A stretch of DNA of 64,000 nt from contig PKRC01000003.1 in the NCBI GenBank assembly GCA_017577715.1, positions 124,001 to 188,000 on the forward strand, written 5' to 3'. Below the pieces are notes generated by a model, which was given only the letters and a program-made list of their open reading frames with translations, was not told the DNA's origin and did no database searches. Positions within the stretch are counted from its first letter, which is position 1. Each line of letters opens with the position of its first letter. A program made the position numbers and the translations under genes. Below, one piece after another: positions 1-8,602 of this stretch. The stretch comes from Clostridia bacterium. GTDB taxonomy: Bacteria > Bacillota > Clostridia > Caldicoprobacterales > Caldicoprobacteraceae.

Positions 1-7
1 AAATTGG

Positions 8-244
8 ATGCTACAGCAATTCCAAAACAACAACAATACCGGTACTAGCAGGAATAGAAAGCTGGTTCCTGAAGCAAGACAAGCTTTGGACCAGATGAAG
101 TTTGAGATAGCCGGACAGTTGGGCATAAATCTCCAGCAGGGTTACAACGGCAATATCTCGGCCAAGGATGCCGGAAGAATTGGCGGCAATATGGTAAAGA
201 GGATGATCGAGCAACAGCAGAGACAGATGGCCGGTCGACAATAA
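8..244 (+). CDS. alpha/beta-type small acid-soluble spore protein
   Basis: Small protein (78 aa) that would coat and protect DNA in the dormant spore. It carries both hallmark segments of the family: the first around residues 20-45 (VPEARQALDQMKFEIA, containing the germination-protease-type site) and the second around 50-72 (AKDAGRIGGNMVKRMIE). The start could lie before the window, because the frame is open to the left edge, but ATG at 8 gives a normal length with a Gln/Asn-rich head of about 17 residues. A strong hairpin terminator follows. This is the main evidence that the host sporulates. Confidence 0.9.
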   Translation: MLQQFQNNNNTGTSRNRKLVPEARQALDQMKFEIAGQLGINLQQGYNGNISAKDAGRIGGNMVKRMIEQQQRQMAGRQ

Positions 245-260
245 TCCTCCTACAAATTAA

Positions 261-293
261 AAAAAGCAGGGCAAAAAGTTTGCCCTGCTTTTT
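261..293. terminator. bidirectional rho-independent terminator
   Basis: Stem AAAAAGCAGGGCA/TGCCCTGCTTTTT with a short loop and T-runs on both strands. It lies between the convergent spore-protein gene and the DUF378 gene and can serve both. Confidence 0.85.
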
Positions 294-303
294 ATGTGTC
301 CTA

Positions 304-507
304 TTATCTTTGCGCTTGCTTTTCCCTTTCACGGAAGAGCAAGCTTATGCAATACGCCCCTGCAACGCCTACTATGGTGTATACGATTCTGCTGAGCAGA
401 GCATCGCGTCCACCGAAGAGGGTTGCCACAAGATCGAACTGGAAGAGACCGATAAGTCCCCAGTTCAGGGCTCCTATTATGACCAGGATAAGGGCTAAGC
501 GGTCCAT
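304..507 (-). CDS. DUF378 family small membrane protein (YuzA-like)
   Basis: A 67-aa protein with two predicted membrane helices, LALILVIIGALNWGLIGLF at the N-terminus and a second around residues 40-58. The pattern IGALNWGLIGLFxFDLVxxLFG is typical of DUF378. The start ATG at 507 has a good ribosome site (AAGGAG, about 9 nt upstream). The function of the family is unknown. Confidence 0.85.
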   Translation of the reverse strand: MDRLALILVIIGALNWGLIGLFQFDLVATLFGGRDALLSRIVYTIVGVAGAYCISLLFREREKQAQR

Positions 508-563
508 TCCATCAACTCCTTCGATATTAGAATCTCTTCTTTAGTATTCCCTAAATTTAGGAA

Positions 564-3500
564 TTATAATACTATTTTTTCTTCCCTGTTTATGCTTTTA
601 ATTTTTGAGAATATATATTGAACCTTCATGTTTTCGGATTTGGTCAGGGTGGCAAAGTCTCCTATCAGTATCAGCTGCTTCTTTGCACGGGAGAGCGCCA
701 CGTTTATCCTGCGATAATCCCTCAAAAAACCAGTACGGGTATATGTTCCGGGACCGCTGTAATTGCTTCGTACCCAGTTGATTATGACGTTTTCCTGTTC
801 GCGGCCTTGGAAGGAGTCGATGGTATAGATGTTGTGTTCAACAAAATCTTCCAGCGAGCAGTTAAAGCCGGAGAAATACTTTGCGTTAGCTTTAAATAAC
901 TCCTTTAATTTTTCGGTCTGGGCCTTATAGGGCGTAATGATGCATATGTCTTCCAGTTTCTCTCCGGCTTTTAGCAGATCCAGCACCTTCTTGACCGATA
1001 GCATGGCCTCGCTCATGTTGTAATAGGTTGAGCTTTCTTCGGTTTCAGCCCGGGTTTGCGGGTCCAAAAACTCGGAGGTATCGATGATCTCTATGGGATG
1101 ATCGGGGAACAATCGGCGCCTTTTTTGCTCGGGTATTTTGTAATACAGCGAATCGGTGTTGGGGTAGAGCTTTCCATCGTATATCAGCTCCGATATAAAT
1201 GATACCATCTTGGGGTTTTCGGTGCGGTAGCTTATATCGAGAAATACCGAATTAAACCTGTTTTGGTCAGTTATGAGCTTTTCAAAGAGGCTCTTTTGAA
1301 GTTCCTCGCTGGTCTGAAGGTCAATGTGGGGGTCGTACTCCAGCAGTACTTCACTCTGGATGGGGAAGGGCGGTATTTGCATGTGGTCGCCGATTATCAC
1401 CGCCTTGTCTGCGAATCCCAGGCTGAACAGCGTCTCGGGCACATCCATCTGGGATGCCTCGTCGATGATCACTATATCGTAGCTTTCGGGTTCCATGTTT
1501 TTGTCCAGATAAAAGCCCAGGGGAGTGCCCAGTACGATCTTGTTGGTCCCCTTTAGCCTGGCCATATAAGCCGCATTGGAGGTTGAGACGGCTGGAGCAT
1601 AGGGCAGGGAAGATTTGAACTCTATATTGTTCCCAGTTCGCAGTACCCGCACCTTGTCCTCTATCAATTTTTCAAGTATGTTATCTACGGCCACGTTGGT
1701 CTTGGCTAAAACCAGCACGTTTTTGCCGCCATAATAATACTGCAGGGCTATTTCCTTTATCAGCGTGGTTTTGCCTGTACCTGGAGGCCCGTGCACTATT
1801 TCAAGCACATGATTGACGCCGTCAAGGGCCAGTGCCAGGGCCACTGCCTGCTTTTGAGCTTCATTGGAAAGCAGGCTTTTGTTGTAATAGGCGTGGTCAG
1901 GAAGTAAATTTATATCCTCCATTGATAAAGGTGCTTCCTTTTTAAGGCCCAACACCACCGCCATGAGGGGGGAGAGGGTATCATCCTCTATCTGGCGCGT
2001 TAAGCTTTCGAGGTAGCTAAGCAGTATGGCGTCGTTGGAGCTTCTGGTGAAGGTTGTGATCCGCGCCACTTCCTCTTCGGTGACGGGTTCTAAAGCCTTT
2101 AGCTCTATGATATAGCCTTCGTTGGTCTTGTGCTCGCGGCATTCAACCACCTCGAACTCGTATCCCGTATTTGATGTGAGCATTTCGCCAGGGAAGAGAG
2201 CCGCCTCTATTCGGAATATGAAGGAGTTGCCAAATTCCACCAAAAAGGTACATTTCATGTCGTGGAATTTCCTTATTTTTATATCCAGAATTCTCTTGTA
2301 CACGTTGAGCTCTTCAATGACGGCTTTTTTGTCTTTAAGCTGTACCAGCTCGGGCTTCGCAAAATTTATCTTATTGATGGGTTTATCAACGGGCGCTTTG
2401 ATGCCCGCTAGCTTGTAGAGATCCGACTTCAGTAGCCTGTAATCCCCTTTGCGGAGTTTCCTGAGGCCTAGCCAGTCCCTGGGTACCGCCTTTAATATTT
2501 CATAGAGGAAATCCAGGTATTGCTTTCGGTTCATGGGCGCCAGTATGGTGACCAGTCCCTTTTTGTATATTCCTGCCTTCTTTGCGTTTTTGATGAATGT
2601 ATGTTTTCTGCAAAGGCTTTTAAGGTCAAAGTGCTTTAAGTATTCGTTTACTAGCGCCTTTATGTTGGCCAGGCTGTCAAAGTACTTCCGATGGGAAATG
2701 TTATCGGTGGTGGCCAGCCTTCCGGTTTTGGGGTTGATGTCAATTCTAGGTATGTTCAGAGTGTTGAATATAAACTCGGTGACCTGCTGGTTAGGGTCAT
2801 TGAGCTTGGCTGCATAGTGGTAATATAGGCCACTTAAGGTTTTGTTGTTTAGGAATTTGAGCTCCACCGAGTCAAACTCCTTTGTGCCCATGAGCCGGGG
2901 ATGGAATACCTGCATCTCAATGGCTGCTCGGATTACTATTTCCCTCTGTACCCTTAGGGGAACGCTTTCCCATCTGCACATGTTGCAGTTGGCTATCATG
3001 TTGATCCATTCATTTATCGTTAGCTTTTCAACCCCCAGCGAATCGCAAATATATTGTACAACTGGAATTTTGTCGGAAGGTACCCTCAAGCTGTAATATG
3101 CATAAAGCCCTGACAGCGTTTTGCCGTTCAGACACTCAAATTTTGTGAGGCAGAAGTCCCTGTAACCCATAAGTCGGGGATTTTTAAGCCCAAGCTCCTG
3201 CGCACACCTGTACAGCATTTCCCTGGCAATTTCCTTGGGGACCGATTCCCATGTAACCTTGGAGTTGGGCTCCCCAATCTGAGATATCCATTCTTGTATG
3301 TTCAGCGGCGGTATGTTCAGGTCGTCACACATAAAGGTCAAGGTATCCTTACCGGTGTTGAAGGCCAGGGTGCTGTAGTAAGTGTACAGGCTGGTCAGGG
3401 GTTTGTTGTTCAAAAATGAGGTGGGCTTGGAAAAGTCTTCAGCCTTCAGCATCCGCGGGTTGGATTTGCCCTCTTCCCGAGCCTTCATAAACAGAATTTT

Positions 3501-4466
3501 TGCCAGGTAGGGCTTGGGCACCGCTTCCCATTTGAAGTTCTTCTGATATGCAATGAAGTGTAGCCACTCTTCAAAGGTGAGCTCCGGCACTCCATAGACG
3601 TCACATATGAAGTCGATGCTGCGCATACCGCCCCTGTTTAAGCCGAAAAACCTGGAGGCAAAGCTGTACAGCGACATGCCGTTCAGGAAATTTAGGCCCA
3701 CCTTCAAATCATCGGACGACATCATTCTCGGGTTGGAGTATCCAAGTTCTCGCGCAGCCCTAAACAGCAAATTCCTTATGACTTTGTGGGGGATGACATC
3801 CCAAAATACGCTTATTGACTGGTCGGTGATATAGGTTATCCAATCCTGTTCGGTGATTTCAATATCCAGCATGTCGCACATGTTTTTTATGACGCTGCCC
3901 CTTATATCCTGCGAGATGCTTTTGAAGTAGTTGTAAAATCCGGTGAGGGTTTTACCGTTTAAAAATTTGAACTTGTGCGAAAAATCATCGTTCTTGATGT
4001 AAATGGGATGGGGGTATCCCAGCTCCTGGCAGGCCATGAGCAGTATTTTCCTCTTGGCCTCTTTGGGGATGTTGCCCCACGAGAAAATGTTATGCGTGGC
4101 TATATATTGGATCCATTCGTCCTCGGATACCTGTGGAATGCCCAACTGGTCACATATGTTGGTGATGACATGGACGCCATCTTTTCTAGGTACTCTATTT
4201 TTATAATATGAATACAAGCCGTTCAATGGCTGATCATCCAAAAATTTAAATTTGTGCTTCTCAAGGTCCTTTGAAGCGATGAATCGAGGACTGGGCAGAT
4301 TGAGCTCCTGCGCTATCATGTAGAGAATTTGCCGGTGCACCTCGTCGCTTACTTTGTTCCACAAAAAAGCACGAGGACGCTTTGACTTGTCCTTTCGCTT
4401 TAATATGGACAATACCTCTTGTATATCATCTATTTTTTCTTTCACCTGGTAGTTCAACGTTTGCAC
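564..4466 (-). CDS. SF1 (UPF1/DNA2-like) helicase with six N-terminal ~90-aa repeats
   Basis: A 1300-aa protein. The C-terminal ~430 residues form a superfamily 1 helicase of the AAA_11/AAA_12 type: Walker A GPPGTGKTTLIKE near residue 893, Walker B VIIDEASQMD near 1002, GDHMQIPPF near 1027, ISYRTENP near 1078, TIDSFQGREQENVI near 1215 and RRINVALSRAKK near 1255. Residues ~34-580 consist of six tandem repeats of about 90 aa. Each runs roughly W..VP....R.IL...A.ELG..NPR.M...DF....FLNGKTLSGLY.YY, then a helix ending in CD.L.IP....EW. I do not recognise this repeat. The start is GTG at 4466 with AAAGGAGAG 7 nt upstream. No nuclease motif or partner gene is visible nearby, so a role in repair, RNA metabolism or defence remains open. 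Confidence 0.85.
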   Translation of the reverse strand: MQTLNYQVKEKIDDIQEVLSILKRKDKSKRPRAFLWNKVSDEVHRQILYMIAQELNLPSPRFIASKDLEKHKFKFLDDQPLNGLYSYYKNRVPRKDGVHVITNICDQLGIPQVSEDEWIQYIATHNIFSWGNIPKEAKRKILLMACQELGYPHPIYIKNDDFSHKFKFLNGKTLTGFYNYFKSISQDIRGSVIKNMCDMLDIEITEQDWITYITDQSISVFWDVIPHKVIRNLLFRAARELGYSNPRMMSSDDLKVGLNFLNGMSLYSFASRFFGLNRGGMRSIDFICDVYGVPELTFEEWLHFIAYQKNFKWEAVPKPYLAKILFMKAREEGKSNPRMLKAEDFSKPTSFLNNKPLTSLYTYYSTLAFNTGKDTLTFMCDDLNIPPLNIQEWISQIGEPNSKVTWESVPKEIAREMLYRCAQELGLKNPRLMGYRDFCLTKFECLNGKTLSGLYAYYSLRVPSDKIPVVQYICDSLGVEKLTINEWINMIANCNMCRWESVPLRVQREIVIRAAIEMQVFHPRLMGTKEFDSVELKFLNNKTLSGLYYHYAAKLNDPNQQVTEFIFNTLNIPRIDINPKTGRLATTDNISHRKYFDSLANIKALVNEYLKHFDLKSLCRKHTFIKNAKKAGIYKKGLVTILAPMNRKQYLDFLYEILKAVPRDWLGLRKLRKGDYRLLKSDLYKLAGIKAPVDKPINKINFAKPELVQLKDKKAVIEELNVYKRILDIKIRKFHDMKCTFLVEFGNSFIFRIEAALFPGEMLTSNTGYEFEVVECREHKTNEGYIIELKALEPVTEEEVARITTFTRSSNDAILLSYLESLTRQIEDDTLSPLMAVVLGLKKEAPLSMEDINLLPDHAYYNKSLLSNEAQKQAVALALALDGVNHVLEIVHGPPGTGKTTLIKEIALQYYYGGKNVLVLAKTNVAVDNILEKLIEDKVRVLRTGNNIEFKSSLPYAPAVSTSNAAYMARLKGTNKIVLGTPLGFYLDKNMEPESYDIVIIDEASQMDVPETLFSLGFADKAVIIGDHMQIPPFPIQSEVLLEYDPHIDLQTSEELQKSLFEKLITDQNRFNSVFLDISYRTENPKMVSFISELIYDGKLYPNTDSLYYKIPEQKRRRLFPDHPIEIIDTSEFLDPQTRAETEESSTYYNMSEAMLSVKKVLDLLKAGEKLEDICIITPYKAQTEKLKELFKANAKYFSGFNCSLEDFVEHNIYTIDSFQGREQENVIINWVRSNYSGPGTYTRTGFLRDYRRINVALSRAKKQLILIGDFATLTKSENMKVQYIFSKIKSINREEKIVL

Positions 4467-4672
4467 TGTTGCGCTCTCCTTTCAGCCAACACCAATGGTA
4501 GTATCATATCATAGAAGCATTTTATTGTTACTTATTGCATGAGTTTTAAACTATATGATATTAATTATATACTTTTAGCCAGTTTTGGTATATTGCAAGA
4601 TTTGATAAAAATGAAAGAAATTTTTGTGTAATTTGTACGGATTGAACTTTTTGGTTATAATCTGTGCTGCAC

Positions 4673-4701
4673 TTGACAAACTAAAAGACGAGGCATATAA
4701 T
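4673..4701 (+). promoter_or_regulatory. sigma-A promoter of the cbiMQO operon
   Basis: TTGACA (4673-4678), 17-bp spacer, TATAAT (4696-4701): both boxes match the consensus exactly. Transcription would begin near 4708. The rest of the 311-bp gap between the divergent helicase and cbiM genes is AT-rich, and I see no B12 riboswitch core in it. Confidence 0.8.
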
Positions 4702-4713
4702 GGTAAAGCAAAA

Positions 4714-4728
4714 TGCAAATTATTTGCA
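4714..4728 (+). promoter_or_regulatory. inverted repeat at the cbiM transcription start (possible operator)
   Basis: TGCAAA-TTA-TTTGCA lies just downstream of the predicted start site, where a repressor would block transcription. By position it could bind a nickel- or cobalt-sensing repressor, but no such regulator gene is adjacent, so this is inference. Confidence 0.45.
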
Positions 4729-4777
4729 ATTAGTTGTTGCGGCGATGACAAATGTATTATAAGCAAGGGGGAGCTGG

Positions 4778-5515
4778 ATGAGCCACGTTCACTTGCCAGA
4801 TGGAGTAGTGCCCACCATATGGTGGGTAGCAGGGTACCTGATTAGCCTGGTGACGGTGTTTGTCATCTTGAAAAGGGTGGAGGCCGAGAAGGTGCGGGGT
4901 AAAATACCTGAAATTGCCATGATGGCGGCGGTTATGCTGATTACCATGTCGGTGCCTTTGGGCTTTATACCCTTTCATATGAATTTTGCTGCTTTAGCCG
5001 GCATGCTGGTAGGGCCGGGATTGGGCTTTGTGGTAGTTTTTGTGGTGAATTTCATTCTGGCCCTTTTGGGCCACGGCGGGATCACGGTAGTGGGTTTAAA
5101 TACGCTGAGCGTAGGCGTAGAGGCGCTGGTGGGTGGCGTTGCTTTTAGGCTGCTAAAGGGCAAAATTGGCAGCGTGCCTTCAACCATCATATCAACGACA
5201 GTAGCTGTTTTGCTGTCCACCGCCCTCATGGTTCTGTTTTTAAGTTCCATAGGAATGGTGGATATAAGGTCGGGGGAAGGCATGTTACACAGGGACAATC
5301 ACGCTGGAGATGGGGCCAGCGGACAGGATGAAGGGTTACGCCATGAAGACGCGGCTTATCGTTTTGGTAGGATGGCCTTAGCGGGATGGGCTGCCGTGCT
5401 AGTCGTGCTGTGCTTGGGCATCATATCGGAGAGCGCGGTAACTGCTTTGGTCATAAGATTTTTTATGAAGGTACGGCCGGATATGATAAACCCTACGCCC
5501 AATAAGGATTGGTAG
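4778..5515 (+). CDS. cbiM: CbiM/NikM-type substrate-binding membrane subunit of Ni/Co ECF transporter
   Basis: A 245-aa membrane protein that captures Co2+ or Ni2+ and delivers it to the CbiQ/CbiO module. It has the family opening HLPDGVVPTIWW, several hydrophobic helices, the GHGGITVVGLNTLSVGVEA core and the ending ESAVTALVIRFFMKVRPDM. Two oddities. First, known members need a Met-His N-terminus, while this one reads Met-Ser-His-Val-His. Second, the loop at about residues 165-200 before the last helix is long and rich in His and Asp (HRDNHAGDGASGQDEG), making the protein longer than usual. The ribosome site is AGGGGGAG. It is followed by cbiQ and cbiO; no separate CbiN/NikN gene is present. 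Confidence 0.85.
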   Translation: MSHVHLPDGVVPTIWWVAGYLISLVTVFVILKRVEAEKVRGKIPEIAMMAAVMLITMSVPLGFIPFHMNFAALAGMLVGPGLGFVVVFVVNFILALLGHGGITVVGLNTLSVGVEALVGGVAFRLLKGKIGSVPSTIISTTVAVLLSTALMVLFLSSIGMVDIRSGEGMLHRDNHAGDGASGQDEGLRHEDAAYRFGRMALAGWAAVLVVLCLGIISESAVTALVIRFFMKVRPDMINPTPNKDW

Positions 5516-5529
5516 GGGAGGGATTAGAA

Positions 5530-6246
5530 TTGCATTTGGCTGAAATAGACCGTATGGCTAGCAACGGTACCAGCTTATTCCATCGCGCTGGCGTGCCATC
5601 CAAGCTGTTGATGGTGTTATGCTTGTTGTGGACGGTCATGGCAAGCGGCGATGTTTTGACATTGGGAGCGCTGATAGCCGTTTTATTGGTTTTGCATCTG
5701 GTGGCTAGGGTGCAATTTAAGGAGATAGCACACCTACTATTTTATCCGTTTTTTTTCAGCCTCCTTTTTGCCCTGCTCAAGTTTCAAGAGTCGTGGGCAT
5801 CCGGCTTTTTGGTAATATTAAAGGGTACGGGGGCTGCCCTTGCGACCCTGTTTTTGCTGGCTACCACGCCCTGGGTGGAGGTATTTGCCTTTTTATCGGC
5901 CTATTTACCCGGGACGCTGGTGGATATATTTTTATTTACCTACCGCTCTTTTTTTATTTTGCTTGACCAGGTGAGTAGCCTGCTGCGCAGCATGAGAGTG
6001 AGGGGTGGTTATCACCCCTTTAACGTGGTCATGAACCTTAAGAATATGGCATCTACGGTCGGATTAGTCTTATTGCATTCATTTGAGATGAGCCAAAGGA
6101 TGTACAGGATATATCTTCTTAGGGGATATGACGGGGGCATCCCGGTAGCGCGAAGATGGTGGAAATTGGGTTATCCTGATGTGGTGGTTATTGTTCTTTC
6201 TGTACTTATAGTGATGGGGATGGTGATAGCATGGAGGCTCTTGTAG
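5530..6246 (+). CDS. cbiQ: CbiQ-type transmembrane (T) subunit of ECF transporter
   Basis: About 238 aa, mostly hydrophobic: the energy-coupling membrane component that links the ATPase to CbiM. The family signature is clear: SSLLRSMRVRGG (the cytoplasmic A-R-G coupling motif) and later RIYLLRGYDG. I chose TTG at 5530 because AGGGGAGGG ends 7 nt before it; an upstream TTG at 5509 overlaps cbiM and lacks a ribosome site. The end overlaps the cbiO start by 16 nt, which implies translational coupling. Confidence 0.85.
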   Translation: MHLAEIDRMASNGTSLFHRAGVPSKLLMVLCLLWTVMASGDVLTLGALIAVLLVLHLVARVQFKEIAHLLFYPFFFSLLFALLKFQESWASGFLVILKGTGAALATLFLLATTPWVEVFAFLSAYLPGTLVDIFLFTYRSFFILLDQVSSLLRSMRVRGGYHPFNVVMNLKNMASTVGLVLLHSFEMSQRMYRIYLLRGYDGGIPVARRWWKLGYPDVVVIVLSVLIVMGMVIAWRLL

Positions 6247-7067
6247 AGGTTAAGTGCATAAAGCACATATATCCTGATAACACCCAGGTGACGCTGTGCG
6301 GCCTGGACTTTGTGGTACGTCCCGGCGAAAGGGTGGTCATTTTAGGCCCCAACGGCGCTGGCAAGACCACGTTGCTTGCCCATGTGATGGGTCTGCTGGC
6401 ACCCGTTGAAGGCTCGGTAAAGGTCATGGGGCTAGAGCCCCATAAGCATTTCAAGCAGGTGCGGAAAAGTATCGGAGTGGTTTTCCAGAACGTCGATGAA
6501 CAGATAATAGGGCCAACGGTTTACGATGACATTGCTTTTACTCCGCGAAACGAGAGGCTAAGCAGGGAAGAGGTAGAAAGGCGTGTAATGATGGTAGCGA
6601 CCAAGCTCGGGATCCAGGATTTGCTGCACAGGATACCCCATTACCTGAGTGGGGGACAAAAGAAAAAGGTGGCTCTGGCAGGCGCCATAGCCATGTCGCC
6701 AAGGATTTTGATACTGGATGAGCCGTTTGACGGTCTGGATCCTGCTTCCAAGAGGGAAATGATGGGTCTGCTCAATGAGCTCAATCGTGAAAATGGCACC
6801 ACACTGATCATTACCACCCATGATGTAAATCTGGTGCCCTATATAGCCGACACGGTGTACGTGATATACGATGGCAAGATACTTACAAAGGGAAATCCTC
6901 ACGAGGTGTTTATCCAGAGGGATGTATTGGAGTCAGCAAATCTCGAACCCCCTATCCTGGTGGACCTATTTGCGCATCTCAAAGAAAAGAGCTATAATAT
7001 AACAGTACCTATTACTTTGGAACAAGCCAAGGAGCAACTCGATGCGCTTTTAGAAAACCCTAGATAA
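6231..7067 (+). CDS. cbiO: CbiO-type ATPase of the Ni/Co ECF transporter
   Basis: A 278-aa cytoplasmic ABC ATPase that powers the CbiMQ transporter. Walker A is GPNGAGKTT (about residues 36-44), the Q-loop VFQNVDEQ, the signature YLSGGQKKKVALAGA, Walker B LILDEPFDGLDP, and the switch His in ITTHDVN. The short C-terminal tail after residue ~225 is typical of ECF ATPases. The start ATG lies inside the end of cbiQ. Confidence 0.92.
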   Translation: MEALVEVKCIKHIYPDNTQVTLCGLDFVVRPGERVVILGPNGAGKTTLLAHVMGLLAPVEGSVKVMGLEPHKHFKQVRKSIGVVFQNVDEQIIGPTVYDDIAFTPRNERLSREEVERRVMMVATKLGIQDLLHRIPHYLSGGQKKKVALAGAIAMSPRILILDEPFDGLDPASKREMMGLLNELNRENGTTLIITTHDVNLVPYIADTVYVIYDGKILTKGNPHEVFIQRDVLESANLEPPILVDLFAHLKEKSYNITVPITLEQAKEQLDALLENPR

Positions 7068-7087
7068 AGATGGATGGAGGGAGTTTT

Positions 7088-8284
7088 TTGGAATTTACAG
7101 CCAATCTTCTTGATTTTGCCGAGATGCTGGCCTGCGCTGTTGACCTCATGGAGAGGGGTTCACATCACCATGGGCAGAGGGTAGCGTATATCGCCTTTCG
7201 GCTGTTTGAAAAAGTAAAGCCGGGCCATAACCCTTCTGACCTTGTGATTGCATCATACCTGCATGACATAGGCATTGAGTCATTTATGACCAAGGAAAAG
7301 GCCAGGAAATTTCACACGGATAAGGAAATCTTATGGCTCCATTGTCATGAGGGCTCTGTGCTGGTCGAAATGGTAGACATACTTAAAGGCATCAAACCTT
7401 TCATCCTTTACCACCATACCGACTATTCCGAGATACAAAGCAGTTCGTTAGATGTACCTTTAGAGGCCCAGATCATCCATTTAGCCGACAGGATAGAGGT
7501 GCAAATAAAGCCTCATCGGCCGGTATTGACACAGATAGAGGATATCGTGGATACCATTTTGAAATATAAGGGTTCCATGTTTAATCCTGAGCTGGTGGAG
7601 GCTTTTTTGAGTTTATCCATACAGGAATCGTTTTGGCTGGATATCGTGAATGAATATCAATCTGCGGTAGAGTACATTGATTTTCCCTCAATGGATATCA
7701 AGATGAATGCCAACGATATACGGCAGTTTTCCCATCTCTGTGCAAGGATTGTAGACAGAAAGAGCCCGTTTACGGCGCAGCATTCCCAGCGCGTAGCGTC
7801 AATAGCCGTAAAACTGGCAGAGTTTTGCGGCATGAGGGGACAAGACCTGTTCTTTATGGAGATAGCAGGCCTGCTGCATGATCTGGGCAAGCTTGCCATA
7901 CCCGATACTATACTTCATAAGCATGGAAAGCTGACCGATGAGGAATACCGCGTAATCAAGCAGCATCCATATTATACTTACTGCCTGATCGATCGGCTGA
8001 ATGTGATGGATAAGGTGCGGGACTGGGCTGCATTTCATCATGAGCGCCTGGACGGCAGCGGTTATCCCTTCCACCTCACCGCTGGCCAGCTGGATCTGGG
8101 AGCCAGGGTGATGGCCGTGGCCGATATGGTGGGAGCCATAACCGAAGACAGGCCTTACAGGGCGGGTTATGGGGAGAAGGAGACCATGGATATAATGTGG
8201 CGAGAGGTAAAGGATAACCGGGTAGACGGCGATGTAGTGGATATTTTGGGTAAGCACTATGGCGACATCGTTTGCGGTGGATGA
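7088..8284 (+). CDS. tandem HD-domain / HD-GYP protein, putative cyclic-di-GMP phosphodiesterase
   Basis: Just under 400 aa with two HD phosphohydrolase-type domains. The first (about residues 15-140) keeps HHHGQR, SYLHDIG and YHHTDY. The second (about 215-385) is an HD-GYP domain with QHSQRVA, LLHDLGKLAIPD, FHHERLDGSGYP and MAVADMVGAITEDRPYR, the form associated with cleavage of cyclic di-GMP. The start is ambiguous: TTG at 7088 follows GGAGGGAG closely, whereas ATG at 7070 (6 residues longer) lacks a ribosome site. It sits 3 nt downstream of cbiO in its longer form and may belong to the same transcript. No sensor or membrane region is seen. Confidence 0.85.
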   Translation: MEFTANLLDFAEMLACAVDLMERGSHHHGQRVAYIAFRLFEKVKPGHNPSDLVIASYLHDIGIESFMTKEKARKFHTDKEILWLHCHEGSVLVEMVDILKGIKPFILYHHTDYSEIQSSSLDVPLEAQIIHLADRIEVQIKPHRPVLTQIEDIVDTILKYKGSMFNPELVEAFLSLSIQESFWLDIVNEYQSAVEYIDFPSMDIKMNANDIRQFSHLCARIVDRKSPFTAQHSQRVASIAVKLAEFCGMRGQDLFFMEIAGLLHDLGKLAIPDTILHKHGKLTDEEYRVIKQHPYYTYCLIDRLNVMDKVRDWAAFHHERLDGSGYPFHLTAGQLDLGARVMAVADMVGAITEDRPYRAGYGEKETMDIMWREVKDNRVDGDVVDILGKHYGDIVCGG

Positions 8285-8602
8285 ATTACCTTTATAAGGG
8301 CTGCAAATTCAATTGGCATAAGATATGACCCAATTTAAGCAAAATTGGCAGATCTATCAGCCATGGCCACCGGGGACAATGCAAATTTTACACGAAATAC
8401 TTGCAAAAATTGGAGCTCATATGCTATAATTTTGATGATTTTAGAGTAAATTGAAAATCGAGAAAATCAAAAATGCAAAAAACTTTTTGTTGATGCAAGA
8501 ATTTGTGCGCTTTGTTGCGCTATGGTAATGCGGACTAGGTGACGGAAAATCATCTTTTTGTGAGGGTGACAGACATATTTGCAATGAAAGGAATGGTTAA
8601 GT
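8285..8602 (+). promoter_or_regulatory. gdhA upstream region: promoter and ~165-nt leader
   Basis: A good promoter, TTGCAA (8401-8406), 18-bp spacer, TATAAT (8425-8430), points at gdhA. It leaves a leader of about 165 nt. The leader contains GC-rich short repeats (GTGCGC...TTGCGC near 8507-8520), but I recognise no riboswitch. No terminator is visible after the HD-GYP gene. Confidence 0.6.

Noticed and set aside
4467..4777. Cobalamin riboswitch upstream of cbiM
   Set aside because: No GCCACTG-type B12 box or matching core in the gap; the leader after the predicted start is only ~70 nt.
8506..8560. A fourth group II intron 5' remnant in the gdhA leader (GTGCGCTTTG...)
   Set aside because: Only GTGCGC matches; the following blocks differ and no terminator precedes it.
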